Origin: Variovorax sp. | Lineage (GTDB): Bacteria > Pseudomonadota > Gammaproteobacteria > Burkholderiales > Burkholderiaceae_C | DNA length: 40,267 nucleotides | Reading direction: 5' to 3' | Assembly: GCA_017744935.1 (NCBI GenBank) | Contig: JAGIAI010000008.1 | Location: forward strand, 1-40,267 | In this document: positions 7,432 through 15,561 of the stretch, one piece after another | Position numbering within the stretch: position 1 is the stretch's first letter | Layout: every line of letters starts with the position of its first letter | Translations under genes and position numbers: made by a program | Notes under the pieces: model-generated | What the model was told of the DNA's origin: nothing | The model's database searches: none | What the model saw: the letters and a program-made list of their open reading frames with translations, nothing else

Positions 7432-8469
7432 ATGGGATTGTCGACGCTTAAAAACGTTCGCTTTGCAGGCATGGCATCCTGCGTTCCCAAAAGAATTGTT
7501 TCCAATACGGAGGATTGCCCTCCGTCCATGCGCTCGGAGCGCGAGCGGTTGGTGCGGAATATCGGTATCCAGCAGCGGCGCCTTTGTCCGCCATGGCAAT
7601 GTTTTTCGGATCTGGCATTTGATGCGACCGAAAAACTGCTTGAAGAACTGCAGTGGCAGCGCGACGAGGTCGATGCCATCATCGTCGTTACCCAATCGCC
7701 GGATTACGTGATTCCGGCCACCGCGATCATCCTGCAGGACCGCCTGAAACTTTCGCACGCGACGATCGCGTTCGACGTCAATCTGGGTTGCTCGGGGTAC
7801 CCGTTCGGCCTGCACATTCTGGGCAGCATGATTGCTTCCGGTGCCGTGAAAAAGGGTTTGGTGCTGGTCGGCGATCGTTCAGGCAGCCTTTACGACCCTC
7901 TGTTTTCGGATGCGGGAACCGCGACCGCCCTGGAGTTCGACCCCAGCGCCGCGCCCATGCATTTCGACCTGAACAGCGACGGCAGCGGGTATCGCGCGAT
8001 CATCCTGCCGGTCGGCGGCCATCGCGAGCCTTTCGGGCCGCAGCATGCGGTTCCCACCCGGGACGAACACGGACGACTGCACTGGCCCGCGGACCTGATC
8101 CTCGACGGGCCGGCTGTCCTGAGCTTTTCGACGCATCAGGTGCCACCCTCCGTGCGTCGGGCGCTGGAGTTCGCGGGCATGTCGAACGACGACATCGACT
8201 ATTTCGTCTTTCATCAGGCCAACCGGATGATCAACGAGACCATCCGCAAGAAGCTCGGCTTGCCTGCCGAGAAAGTCCCCAGCACGTTGGCAGACTTTGG
8301 CAACACCAGCGGCGCGTCGTTGCCCGTGACGGTGACGGCACGTCTGAATGAAACGCTTGAGCAAGGAAAGCACCGTGTGCTGTTCTGCGGCTTCGGCATA
8401 GGCCTGTCATGGGGCTCGGCCATCGTGGACATCGAGTCCGCCCGCTTTCCTGCGCTCATCGAGTCATGA
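7432..8469 (+). CDS. 3-oxoacyl-ACP synthase III-like ketosynthase (FabH family)
   Basis: A 345-residue thiolase-fold condensing enzyme. The KAS III triad is present: Cys120 (NLGCSGYPFG), His261 (FVFHQANRM) and Asn291 (FGNTSGAS). The length fits FabH-like enzymes. Such enzymes condense an acyl-CoA primer with malonyl-ACP, giving a beta-ketoacyl-ACP. Its place directly after a dedicated ACP and before two SDRs, with the last start overlapping this stop as ATGA, implies a short specialised acyl chain rather than bulk lipid synthesis. A housekeeping fabH would be expected with plsX and fabD, which are absent here. The primer and chain length cannot be read from the sequence. Confidence 0.93.
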   Translation: MGLSTLKNVRFAGMASCVPKRIVSNTEDCPPSMRSERERLVRNIGIQQRRLCPPWQCFSDLAFDATEKLLEELQWQRDEVDAIIVVTQSPDYVIPATAIILQDRLKLSHATIAFDVNLGCSGYPFGLHILGSMIASGAVKKGLVLVGDRSGSLYDPLFSDAGTATALEFDPSAAPMHFDLNSDGSGYRAIILPVGGHREPFGPQHAVPTRDEHGRLHWPADLILDGPAVLSFSTHQVPPSVRRALEFAGMSNDDIDYFVFHQANRMINETIRKKLGLPAEKVPSTLADFGNTSGASLPVTVTARLNETLEQGKHRVLFCGFGIGLSWGSAIVDIESARFPALIES

Positions 8470-9230
8470 CCGGCCTCGCCGATCCTTTCTCGCTCGCCGG
8501 GAAGCGGGTGTTGGTGACAGGGGCCTCTTCGGGTATTGGTCGGCAAATCGCGATCTCGTGCGCGCAGATGGGGGCGCAGCTTGTCATTACCGGCCGCAAT
8601 CAGGCGCGGCTCGAAGAAACAGCGGCGGCCATGGTGGGTGAAGGGCACACGCTGATCACCGCGGACCTGGCCCAGCAGGCGGACCTGGATCGCATCGTGG
8701 GGGAGTCCGGCGTTGTGAATGGCGTGGCGCACGCCGCAGGCATCTCCCGCCTCGTGCCGTTTCGCATGATCAACCAGGCGCATCTGAATGACATTTTCGG
8801 CAGCAATACCTACGGGCCCATGCTGCTGACCAAGGGCTTGCTGGCGAAGAAGCGAATCGCGGCGAGTGGCTCCATCCTCTTTGTCGCTTCGGTGGCATCG
8901 CATATCGGCCCCATGGCCAGCGGTGCGTATGCGGCCAGCAAGGCCGCCTTGCTGGGTATGGTTCGCACCTTGGGTATGGAAGTCGCCAAGCAGGGGATTC
9001 GAGCCAACTGCATCGCACCCGGTTACGTGCGCACGCCATTGCTCGATGGTCTGCAGGGCAGTGGCGGCAACATGGGCGACCTGCTTGAACTGGCGCCGCT
9101 GGGTCTGGGCGAGCCGGAAGACATCGGTGGTGCGGCGGTGTTCTATCTGTCCGATGCCAGTCGCTGGATTACCCGCAACTACTTCGTCATCGACGGCGGC
9201 CTGACCATTCCGATGGACATCTACGCATGA
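8466..9230 (+). CDS. SDR oxidoreductase 1 (3-oxoacyl-ACP reductase-like)
   Basis: A 254-residue classical short-chain dehydrogenase. The cofactor loop TGASSGIG (18-25), the catalytic Ser at about 142 (VASVASHIG), Tyr155 and Lys159 (YAASK) and the C-terminal IDGG are all present. The ATG overlaps the ketosynthase stop (ATGA), so translation is coupled. FabG-like reduction of the 3-oxoacyl-ACP made upstream is the likeliest role. The next gene is a clear paralogue with the same N-terminal pattern ([19 protein letters not shown]), so one copy may act on another intermediate, for example a keto-sugar. Which substrate belongs to which enzyme is unknown. Confidence 0.92.
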   Translation: MTGLADPFSLAGKRVLVTGASSGIGRQIAISCAQMGAQLVITGRNQARLEETAAAMVGEGHTLITADLAQQADLDRIVGESGVVNGVAHAAGISRLVPFRMINQAHLNDIFGSNTYGPMLLTKGLLAKKRIAASGSILFVASVASHIGPMASGAYAASKAALLGMVRTLGMEVAKQGIRANCIAPGYVRTPLLDGLQGSGGNMGDLLELAPLGLGEPEDIGGAAVFYLSDASRWITRNYFVIDGGLTIPMDIYA

Positions 9231-9961
9231 ACGGGCCGGGTTCCAACCCCTTCTCGCTTGCCGGCAAGACCATATTGGTGACGGGCGCGTCCTCGGGCAT
9301 CGGCCGGCAGGCGGCGATCAGCTGCTCCCAGCGGGGCGCGCGTGTGGTCCTCACAGGGCGTGACAGCGAACGCTTGCAGGCCACATACCTTCAACTCCCA
9401 GGCGATGGGCATGTGCAGGTCGTGGCGGACCTGACGCGAGAGGCTGATCGCGACCGGCTGGTTCAGGCCAGTGGCAACATCGACGGTCTTGTGCATTGCG
9501 CCGGACAGCAGAAACATTGCCCCATTCGGCAACTGACGGAGCGCGCCATGACGGACATGTATGCCGTCAACTTTCTGGCTCCAGTCATGCTCACTCAGCG
9601 TCTGTTGCAGTCCAACGCCATAGGCGTGCAGGGATCGATCATCTTCCTGTTGTCGACGGCGGCGCACATTGGCACGCGGGGGGTTGGGCCATATTCAGCC
9701 ATGAAGGCAGGCTTGATCGGCATCATCAAATGCCTCGCGCTCGAGCAGGCCAAGCGGAAGATTCGCGTCAACGGGATTTCGCCCTCGGCAGTGGCCACGC
9801 CGATGTGGGGCGCCGATCAACTCGAAGCACAGAAGGCCCGACATCCGCTAGGGCTCGGGGAGCCGCAGGACGTGGCCAACGCAGTCATCTATTTGCTGTC
9901 AGATGCAAGCCGATGGGTGACCGGCACGAATCTGGTCATGGACGGCGGGGCGGTTCTTTGA
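9227..9961 (+). CDS. SDR oxidoreductase 2 (paralogue of the preceding gene)
   Basis: A 244-residue classical SDR with TGASSGIG (19-26), a catalytic Ser at about 143 (LLSTAAHIG), Tyr156 and Lys160 (YSAMK) and the MDGG end. Start and end overlap both neighbours: ATGA with the SDR before it, and a TTGA overlap with the acyltransferase after it. Its N-terminal 30 residues are nearly the same as in the preceding SDR, while the middle has diverged, indicating an old tandem duplication. Probable role: a second reduction, or reduction of a different keto-group, in the acyl or sugar branch of the island pathway. Confidence 0.92.
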   Translation: MNGPGSNPFSLAGKTILVTGASSGIGRQAAISCSQRGARVVLTGRDSERLQATYLQLPGDGHVQVVADLTREADRDRLVQASGNIDGLVHCAGQQKHCPIRQLTERAMTDMYAVNFLAPVMLTQRLLQSNAIGVQGSIIFLLSTAAHIGTRGVGPYSAMKAGLIGIIKCLALEQAKRKIRVNGISPSAVATPMWGADQLEAQKARHPLGLGEPQDVANAVIYLLSDASRWVTGTNLVMDGGAVL

Positions 9962-10590
9962 CCTACCGCGTATTGATCATCGGCGCGAGTGGCTGGGGGC
10001 GCGAGGTGTTGTCCCAGATGCAGGGCGACCCCGATTGCGGCAAGGTCTGGACGATAGGTGGCTTCCTGGACACCCGGCCTCATCTGCTGGATGGGCTGGA
10101 CATTGGCGTTCCCATCGTCGGAGACCCGACCACCCATGTGAAGGCGGATGCCGAGGCCTATGTTTGTGCGGTAGGCGACCCCCGGGCGCGCCAGCAGTAT
10201 TCCCAGCCGCTGTTGGATCAAGGAGGGATGTTCATTCCCATCCTGACAAATGTCTTCATGGGTCCTCGCGCCCATATCGGACAGGGCGTTTTACTGTGTC
10301 ACCGAGTGCAGTTAAGCACTGATGTGTGGCTCGGCGATTTCGCCAACGTCCATTCAAACACGATCCTCGGGCATGACGTCCATGTTGGCCGCTATGCGCA
10401 GATCGGAGCCATGACCTTCGTGGGGGGAGGTGCTCGCATTGGCGACTTCGCGACGGTCCATCCCCATGCAACCATCCTGCCCCGCATAGAGATTGGGGAG
10501 GGTGCGACGGTGGGCGCTGGCTCGGTGGTAGTGAAGAATGTTCCAGCGGGAGCCACGGTGTTCGGCAATCCGGCCCGCGTCATTTTCTAG
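9958..10590 (+). CDS. PglD/NeuD-family sugar N- or O-acyltransferase
   Basis: A 210-residue protein. The N-terminal Rossmann-like part begins [15 protein letters not shown], followed by a left-handed beta-helix of hexapeptide repeats (about 95-200) ending in [14 protein letters not shown]. The GHDVHVG segment carries the His used as general base in PglD. This architecture belongs to the NeuD/PglD family, which acylates amino groups of UDP/dTDP-amino-sugars or sialic-acid hydroxyls. No ATG is available before the conserved start; TTG at 9958, overlapping the SDR stop as TTGA, is the best start. In this context it probably moves an acyl group, perhaps from the island ACP, to the 4-amino group made by the VioA-like enzyme. 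Confidence 0.88.
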   Translation: MTYRVLIIGASGWGREVLSQMQGDPDCGKVWTIGGFLDTRPHLLDGLDIGVPIVGDPTTHVKADAEAYVCAVGDPRARQQYSQPLLDQGGMFIPILTNVFMGPRAHIGQGVLLCHRVQLSTDVWLGDFANVHSNTILGHDVHVGRYAQIGAMTFVGGGARIGDFATVHPHATILPRIEIGEGATVGAGSVVVKNVPAGATVFGNPARVIF

Positions 10591-10613
10591 ATTGCTCGCA
10601 GGAAGGCTGCACC

Positions 10614-11759
10614 ATGCGCTCCCGGATGCATCCCCGGTATTACCTCTCGCAGGAAATCTTCGAGCGCGAACAGAAGAAGCTTTTTCGGAAGGTATGGTTG
10701 TTTGCAGGTCTCAAGACCTTGCTGCCCAAGAACAATTCCTTCATCACGCGCAGGATCGCGGGCGTTCCGGTCGTCATCCAGAACTTCGAAGGTGAGCTGA
10801 GAGCCTTCGAGAATATCTGCCTGCATCGCAGCGCTCCAATCCAGAAGGATCCGATCGGCACGCGAGTCCTTGTGTGTCCCTATCACGCGTGGCGCTACAA
10901 CGCACAGGGTGAAGTGGCCTCCATTCCTGATGGCGACACCATCTACTGTCTCGGGGCCGCGGAACGGCAGCGGTTGAAGCTCAGGGAGTTTGCGCTGCGC
11001 GCCGTTGGCAATGTGCTGTTCGTCAACCTCGATGATCAACCGGCCCCGTTGGAGGCGCAGTTTTCGTCCGACTTCCTCGAACTGCTGGAGCGCAGTTCCA
11101 GCCTATACGACAGCGAGGTCATGGTCACGACCTTGCACGGCAAGTTCAATTGGAAGCTCGCCTACGAGAACCTGCGCGACGCGAACCATCCGCGCTTTGT
11201 CCATCCCCAGACCTTGGGCAAGGCCGTCAATTTCGTGCCGCAGGTGGATGTCGCACAGGCGGAGGAAACGCTTTCCGAACTGTCTGATGCCTCACCCGAT
11301 GCCATGTGGCGTGAGATGCGTCGATTCAGCTATGGGGGCGCCGATGCGCCGATCCCGGGCCTTGGGCACCTCGATTGGTTCGATCTGGTGGAGCGCTGGG
11401 GCAGCCAGGATTCCTATTACAACTGGCTGGCTTTTCCCAACTTGCATATCGCCAGCGCCAATGGCGGGTTCTCCTTTACGCTGGAGCACCACATCCCCGT
11501 GGCGCCCGACCGGACCGACCTCGAAATCTACTGGTTCAGCACGCGCAAGAAGCGGCCCTTTGCGTTTTCCAGCCAGGTGCTACTGGCGCAGATGCACGGC
11601 AGCAAGACCATCGTGGGCGAGGACATAGAGATCCTGGAAATGGTGCAGGCTGCCCTGCACCCTGATGCACCCATGCCGACCCAGGGTGCCTACGAGTCCA
11701 TGAACCGGCTGGTCGAGCGCTGGTACGTGGCCCTCATGGAGGACGGCAATGAAATCTAG
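10614..11759 (+). CDS. Rieske non-heme iron oxygenase, alpha-subunit type
   Basis: A 381-residue oxygenase. The Rieske [2Fe-2S] ligands are visible as Cys69-x-His71 (ICLHRSAP) and Cys88-x2-His91 (CPYHAWRYN). The catalytic mononuclear iron site follows as D-x2-H-x4-H (Asp189, His192, His197 in NLRDANHPRFVHP). Such enzymes hydroxylate or demethylate small substrates using electrons from a reductase, and no reductase or ferredoxin gene is adjacent. GGAAGG lies about nine bases before the ATG. Its position between two sugar acyltransferases suggests oxidation of the acyl group or sugar. That is unusual, since most family members act on aromatic compounds, and the substrate is unknown. Confidence 0.92.
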   Translation: MRSRMHPRYYLSQEIFEREQKKLFRKVWLFAGLKTLLPKNNSFITRRIAGVPVVIQNFEGELRAFENICLHRSAPIQKDPIGTRVLVCPYHAWRYNAQGEVASIPDGDTIYCLGAAERQRLKLREFALRAVGNVLFVNLDDQPAPLEAQFSSDFLELLERSSSLYDSEVMVTTLHGKFNWKLAYENLRDANHPRFVHPQTLGKAVNFVPQVDVAQAEETLSELSDASPDAMWREMRRFSYGGADAPIPGLGHLDWFDLVERWGSQDSYYNWLAFPNLHIASANGGFSFTLEHHIPVAPDRTDLEIYWFSTRKKRPFAFSSQVLLAQMHGSKTIVGEDIEILEMVQAALHPDAPMPTQGAYESMNRLVERWYVALMEDGNEI

Positions 11760-12372
11760 ATGGATCGTCGGTGGTGGCGACTACGCGGAACTGGCCGCCC
11801 AGACGTGGAGGCTGGCGCGCCCTGATGAAAGCATCGTTCGAGTCGATGTGTCGCAGTACGCCAACCATGCCTTCGACCTGACCGCCCTCGATGGCTTGAG
11901 TCCGTCCGAGGGCGCGGTGTTCGTGGCTTTCGACGAGCGCTTCGGCAACTTCAAGCGCATGGAGTTGATGCAGGCGGCCATGGAGCGCGGTTTCAAGCTG
12001 GAGCCCCTCGTCCATCCGAGCGCGGTCATTGCGTCAGATGCGGTCATTGGATTGAACGTGTTCGTGGGAGCCCGGGTGGTGATCGGGCACGGCAGTCGCG
12101 TCGACTACAACACCGTCATCCACGCGGGCTCGCATCTGGGACCCGAGTGCCGAATCAAGTCGTCATGCTGGCTAGAGAGCGGCGTGCAGTTGGGTGCCCG
12201 GGTCGCTCTTGGCCGGCACAGCATCCTGCGCACGGGTGCCATCGTGAAATCCGGCGTCGTGGTGGGCAAGGGCTGCGAATTGGGTTGGCCCCGCCTGTAC
12301 GACGAGAACCTGGCGGATCACACGACCTTCGACCCGCGATACGACGAAGCCATTCTTGTCTACGGCGCTTGA
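11749..12372 (+). CDS. Second hexapeptide-repeat (LbH) acyltransferase
   Basis: A 207-residue protein. A short alpha/beta N-terminal part (WIVGGGDYAELAAQTW) precedes a left-handed beta-helix at about 85-190 with repeats such as VIHAGSHLG, VQLGARVALG and VVVGKGCELG. The ATG lies inside the Rieske gene's end (11-base overlap), so the two are coupled. It is NeuD-like in layout but clearly different from the acyltransferase at 9958, suggesting two separate acylations, or an N- and an O-acylation, of the same sugar. It ends the plus-strand arm; the 69 bases to the convergent aminotransferase gene show no clear terminator. Confidence 0.85.
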   Translation: MKSRWIVGGGDYAELAAQTWRLARPDESIVRVDVSQYANHAFDLTALDGLSPSEGAVFVAFDERFGNFKRMELMQAAMERGFKLEPLVHPSAVIASDAVIGLNVFVGARVVIGHGSRVDYNTVIHAGSHLGPECRIKSSCWLESGVQLGARVALGRHSILRTGAIVKSGVVVGKGCELGWPRLYDENLADHTTFDPRYDEAILVYGA

Positions 12373-12441
12373 ACCACTGTGAAGCCCGCCGGTGCCGGTG
12401 TCGGGCCGCCCGCCCTCTCGCCGACCTGGACCCGAAGACGG

Positions 12442-13608
12442 TTAAGCCACCGCCGCCGCTGTGGCACCGTCGGCGGCCTGCACACCCCGTGTTGCCTCTC
12501 CAACTGATCCTCGCACGATCCGGATCACCCGCTCCTGATCCTCCGTCGCGAGCGCGCCAAAAATCGGCAGGCATAGCACCTGCTGGGCCGCGAGCGAGGC
12601 GGAAGGCAGGTTGTCGGGGTGGGCGGAGGGCATGTTCCGATACATCGGGAAGTCCGCGATCAACGGGTAGAAGTAGCGACGGGCGTAGATGCCGTTGTCT
12701 CGCAGTTTCTGATACAGCGCATCGCGGCTGATCGGATAGTCGGGACCGACCAGAAGGGGGAAGTACGAATAGTTGAACGCCTGGCCGTTTTGCGGCCGCA
12801 GGCAATGGAGGCCGCGTACGCCGCTCAAGGCCTCGCGGTAGATCGCGTCAACGCGCTGGCGTCGGCTCAGCGCCGCATCGATGTGCTGAAGCTGGAGCAA
12901 CCCGAACGCCGCATTGATTTCGCTCATCTTCCCGTTGATGCCAGGCTCTACAACGGTGACTTCGTCGACAAAGCCGAAGTTCTTCAAGTGATCGATGTGC
13001 TGCTTGGTCTTCGCGTCGGGGCAGATGATGGCACCCCCTTCGAAGGTGTTGAAGACCTTCGTGGCGTGAAAGCTCAGCACCGACAGATTGCCGTGGCGCA
13101 GGATGCTTCCGCCAGCATCCTTGACGCCGAAGGCATGCGCGGCGTCATAGATCACCTTGAGTCCGTGCCGGTCGGCAATGCGCTGGATGGCTTCAACATC
13201 GCATCGGTGGCCATAGCAATGCACCGGCAGGATCGCGGTCGTGTGCGGCGTGATGGCTGCCTCGATCTTCGCGGGGTCCAGGTTCAGTGTGTGCGGGTCA
13301 ATATCCACGAACACCGGCTGCAGGCGGTTCCACAGCAAGGCGTGCGAACTGGCGACGAAGGAATAGGGTGTAGTGATGACTTCGCCCGTTACGCCCAAGG
13401 CCTGAAGCGCGGTGACCAGTCCCAGTGTTCCGTTGGAGCACAAGGCGAGATGCTCGACGCCCAGGTACTGGGTCAGAGCCGCCTCGAACTGCTGATGAAA
13501 GGGCCCCACGTTGGTCAGGATCTTGTTCTCCCAGATCTTCTCGAGATAGGGAATGAACTCCTGCAGCGCGGGCAGATCGGGCTGCGTGACGTAGACGGGC
13601 TTGACCAT
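12442..13608 (-). CDS. vioA: DegT/DnrJ/EryC1 sugar aminotransferase, VioA-like
   Basis: A 388-residue PLP-dependent enzyme. The Schiff-base Lys is Lys184 in SFHATKVFNTFEGGA; the phosphate-binding SNGT (58-61) and the YDAAHAFG Asp (about 155) are present. The N-terminal run (YLEKIWENKILTNVGPF, then EVITTPYSFVASSHALLW) closely recalls VioA-type enzymes, which convert dTDP-4-keto-6-deoxyglucose to dTDP-viosamine (dTDP-4-amino-4,6-dideoxyglucose) using glutamate. AGGAG precedes the ATG and lies within the end of the glycosyltransferase gene, so the two form one operon. The exact sugar is an inference; related DegT enzymes make other 4-amino sugars. RmlA/RmlB, needed to supply the keto sugar, are not in the window. 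Confidence 0.87.
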   Translation of the reverse strand: MVKPVYVTQPDLPALQEFIPYLEKIWENKILTNVGPFHQQFEAALTQYLGVEHLALCSNGTLGLVTALQALGVTGEVITTPYSFVASSHALLWNRLQPVFVDIDPHTLNLDPAKIEAAITPHTTAILPVHCYGHRCDVEAIQRIADRHGLKVIYDAAHAFGVKDAGGSILRHGNLSVLSFHATKVFNTFEGGAIICPDAKTKQHIDHLKNFGFVDEVTVVEPGINGKMSEINAAFGLLQLQHIDAALSRRQRVDAIYREALSGVRGLHCLRPQNGQAFNYSYFPLLVGPDYPISRDALYQKLRDNGIYARRYFYPLIADFPMYRNMPSAHPDNLPSASLAAQQVLCLPIFGALATEDQERVIRIVRGSVGEATRGVQAADGATAAAVA

Positions 13609-13611
13609 GGA

Positions 13612-15561
13612 TCAGCTCCTGCTCGATTGCGCGCAATAGGTGTGCCATTGCTCTCGGAAGGCGCTTTCCAGCGAGCTCGTGACGCCGAGGGCCATGTGGT
13701 GATTCAGCGTTTCCATCTTGGCTCTCATGGACTGGCGGACTGTGTCGAGTTCCGGGAGATGCGTGGCGTGCCACACCGCTCGCTCCACATACTCGTCAGC
13801 CGTGCTGGCGCAGAACTCCGGCAGACCAAGGCCGTTCATCATCGATATGCCAACACGGGACAACGAGGTGTCCCCCGCCAGCGCAATGAGGGGCACGCCC
13901 ATCCAGAGCGAGTGGAAGGTGGTCGTCCCGCCGTTGTAGGGAAAGGTGTCGAGCGCGAGATCGATCTGGTTGTGCAAAGCCAGATACCCGGCCAGCGAGA
14001 CTCTCGGCTGAAAAGAGAGCCGGTCGACGCCAACGTGGTGCAGCGCGAATTGGCTCGAAATCCGAGCGATGACGTCGCTCGTAGCATTGCCAATCATCAG
14101 CTGGCTGTTGGGCACGACCGCCAGTATTCGAGCCCATAGGCGAATGGCTTCGTCGGTGATCTTCGAGGGGTTGTTGAGGCAGCCGAACATGAACGGCCTG
14201 CCGTCTAGTGCGGGCAGAAGATTGACCGGCGGGCTTACAGGCGATGGCGTAAAGGCACCGCTCACGGGCAGGCGCAGTAGCTTTTCCGAGTGATAGGCCT
14301 CCGAGGTGCCGGTGGGGTCCATGGCTTCGTCGGTCACGCGGAAATCGATCGCGCGCAGGCCGGTCGATGCCTGGTAGCCAAGCCACGTCATCTGGATGGG
14401 CGCGGGCTTGCGTGCGAAGGCGAGCAGCCGGTTGTGGCCGGTATGGCCGGAAAGATCGATCAGTATGTCGATGCCGTCCGCACGGATCTTCTGGGCGAGC
14501 GCCTCATCCGGCATTTGGAAGATGCCATGCCACTGGTCAGCCAGCGCCTTGATGTTGGCGGAGACGTTGTCAAAGCTCGGGTGTGAGTAATAGCAGTGGA
14601 TTTCGAACGCGGAGCGGTCGTGGTTGCGCAGGACTGGTTCGATGAAGAAGGCCAGTGAGTGATTGCGGAAGTCGCCCGAGACATAGCCGATCTTCAGTTT
14701 TCGGTCCGGGTTCGGGTCGTTGCGGTAGTGGCCCCATTGGTCGAGCAAGGGGGATTCGAACCTTTTCGCGAAGACCTGCAGCGCATCGAACTTCTCTTGC
14801 TTGGAGAACTTGTCGCTGTACTGAACACCCATCAGATAGTTGCTCAGGATCGATGCGTTGTCTGGCGCCAGATCGGTGGCAGCCTTCAGTGCCTCGATGG
14901 ATGCGTCGAGCTGCCCCGTCTGGCGAAGGGCCGTTGCAATGTTGGAAAGCAATTCCGGCCAAGGCGGCACGATTTCCCTGGCCGCTGCGTAGGCGTTCAG
15001 CGCGCCGCTGTGGTCGCCTGCCTCCGAAAGAAGATTGCCAAGACAAAAATGGAAATCCGCGTTCTGCGGATGATGATCGATCCCTTTTTTGATGAGCACC
15101 GTCGCCTGATCGGCCTTGCCACGCGAGAAGAGCAGGAAGCAATGGTCGACATAAACGTGCTCGAATGCGGGATCCAGAAGGTGGAGCTTCTGCCAGGCTT
15201 GCTCGGCAGAGTCTCCTTGGCCGGCTGCTAGACAGGCCTTGCCCAGCATGTACAGGCCGTCGACGCTTTGTGGGTTACGCGCCACGGCGTTTTGCAGGGC
15301 GGTGATTGCAGGCGCGACTTGCCCGAGGCGCAAATGAGTGAAACCAAGGCCGATATAGCCTCCGGCAGCCTCGGGCCGCGCCGCGATTGCCTTTTCATAC
15401 AAGGCAATGGCTTCGGCGTAACGCTCCTGCCCGAGTTCGGCGGCGGCTTGGCGGATCAGGATATCCGCATCGACGGTGACCACTTGCGCTTCGGCAGAGG
15501 GAGGAGGCGCTGACGGCTCCGTCTTCCCGAAATACTTCCTGACCGAGCCAAGGATGTTCAT
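13612..15561 (-). CDS. TPR-GT41 protein O-glycosyltransferase (SPINDLY/OGT type)
   Basis: A 649-residue cytoplasmic protein. TPR-like helical repeats fill residues about 30-260. The C-terminal half (about 285-645) is a GT41 catalytic domain: GYVSGDFRNHS (292-302, with His301 matching the OGT active-site His), DILIDLSGHTGHNR, FGCLNNPSKI (with the Lys expected at the donor phosphate) and ALDTFPYNGGTTTFHSLWMG binding the nucleotide. GT41 enzymes attach a sugar from a nucleotide donor to Ser/Thr of proteins chosen by the TPRs. The ATG overlaps the stop of the small upstream gene as ATGA. The next gene makes an amino-sugar, so the donor may be a modified dTDP- or UDP-sugar rather than UDP-GlcNAc. 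Neighbouring pilin genes suggest a pilus target, but this is unproven. Confidence 0.92.
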   Translation of the reverse strand: MNILGSVRKYFGKTEPSAPPPSAEAQVVTVDADILIRQAAAELGQERYAEAIALYEKAIAARPEAAGGYIGLGFTHLRLGQVAPAITALQNAVARNPQSVDGLYMLGKACLAAGQGDSAEQAWQKLHLLDPAFEHVYVDHCFLLFSRGKADQATVLIKKGIDHHPQNADFHFCLGNLLSEAGDHSGALNAYAAAREIVPPWPELLSNIATALRQTGQLDASIEALKAATDLAPDNASILSNYLMGVQYSDKFSKQEKFDALQVFAKRFESPLLDQWGHYRNDPNPDRKLKIGYVSGDFRNHSLAFFIEPVLRNHDRSAFEIHCYYSHPSFDNVSANIKALADQWHGIFQMPDEALAQKIRADGIDILIDLSGHTGHNRLLAFARKPAPIQMTWLGYQASTGLRAIDFRVTDEAMDPTGTSEAYHSEKLLRLPVSGAFTPSPVSPPVNLLPALDGRPFMFGCLNNPSKITDEAIRLWARILAVVPNSQLMIGNATSDVIARISSQFALHHVGVDRLSFQPRVSLAGYLALHNQIDLALDTFPYNGGTTTFHSLWMGVPLIALAGDTSLSRVGISMMNGLGLPEFCASTADEYVERAVWHATHLPELDTVRQSMRAKMETLNHHMALGVTSSLESAFREQWHTYCAQSSRS

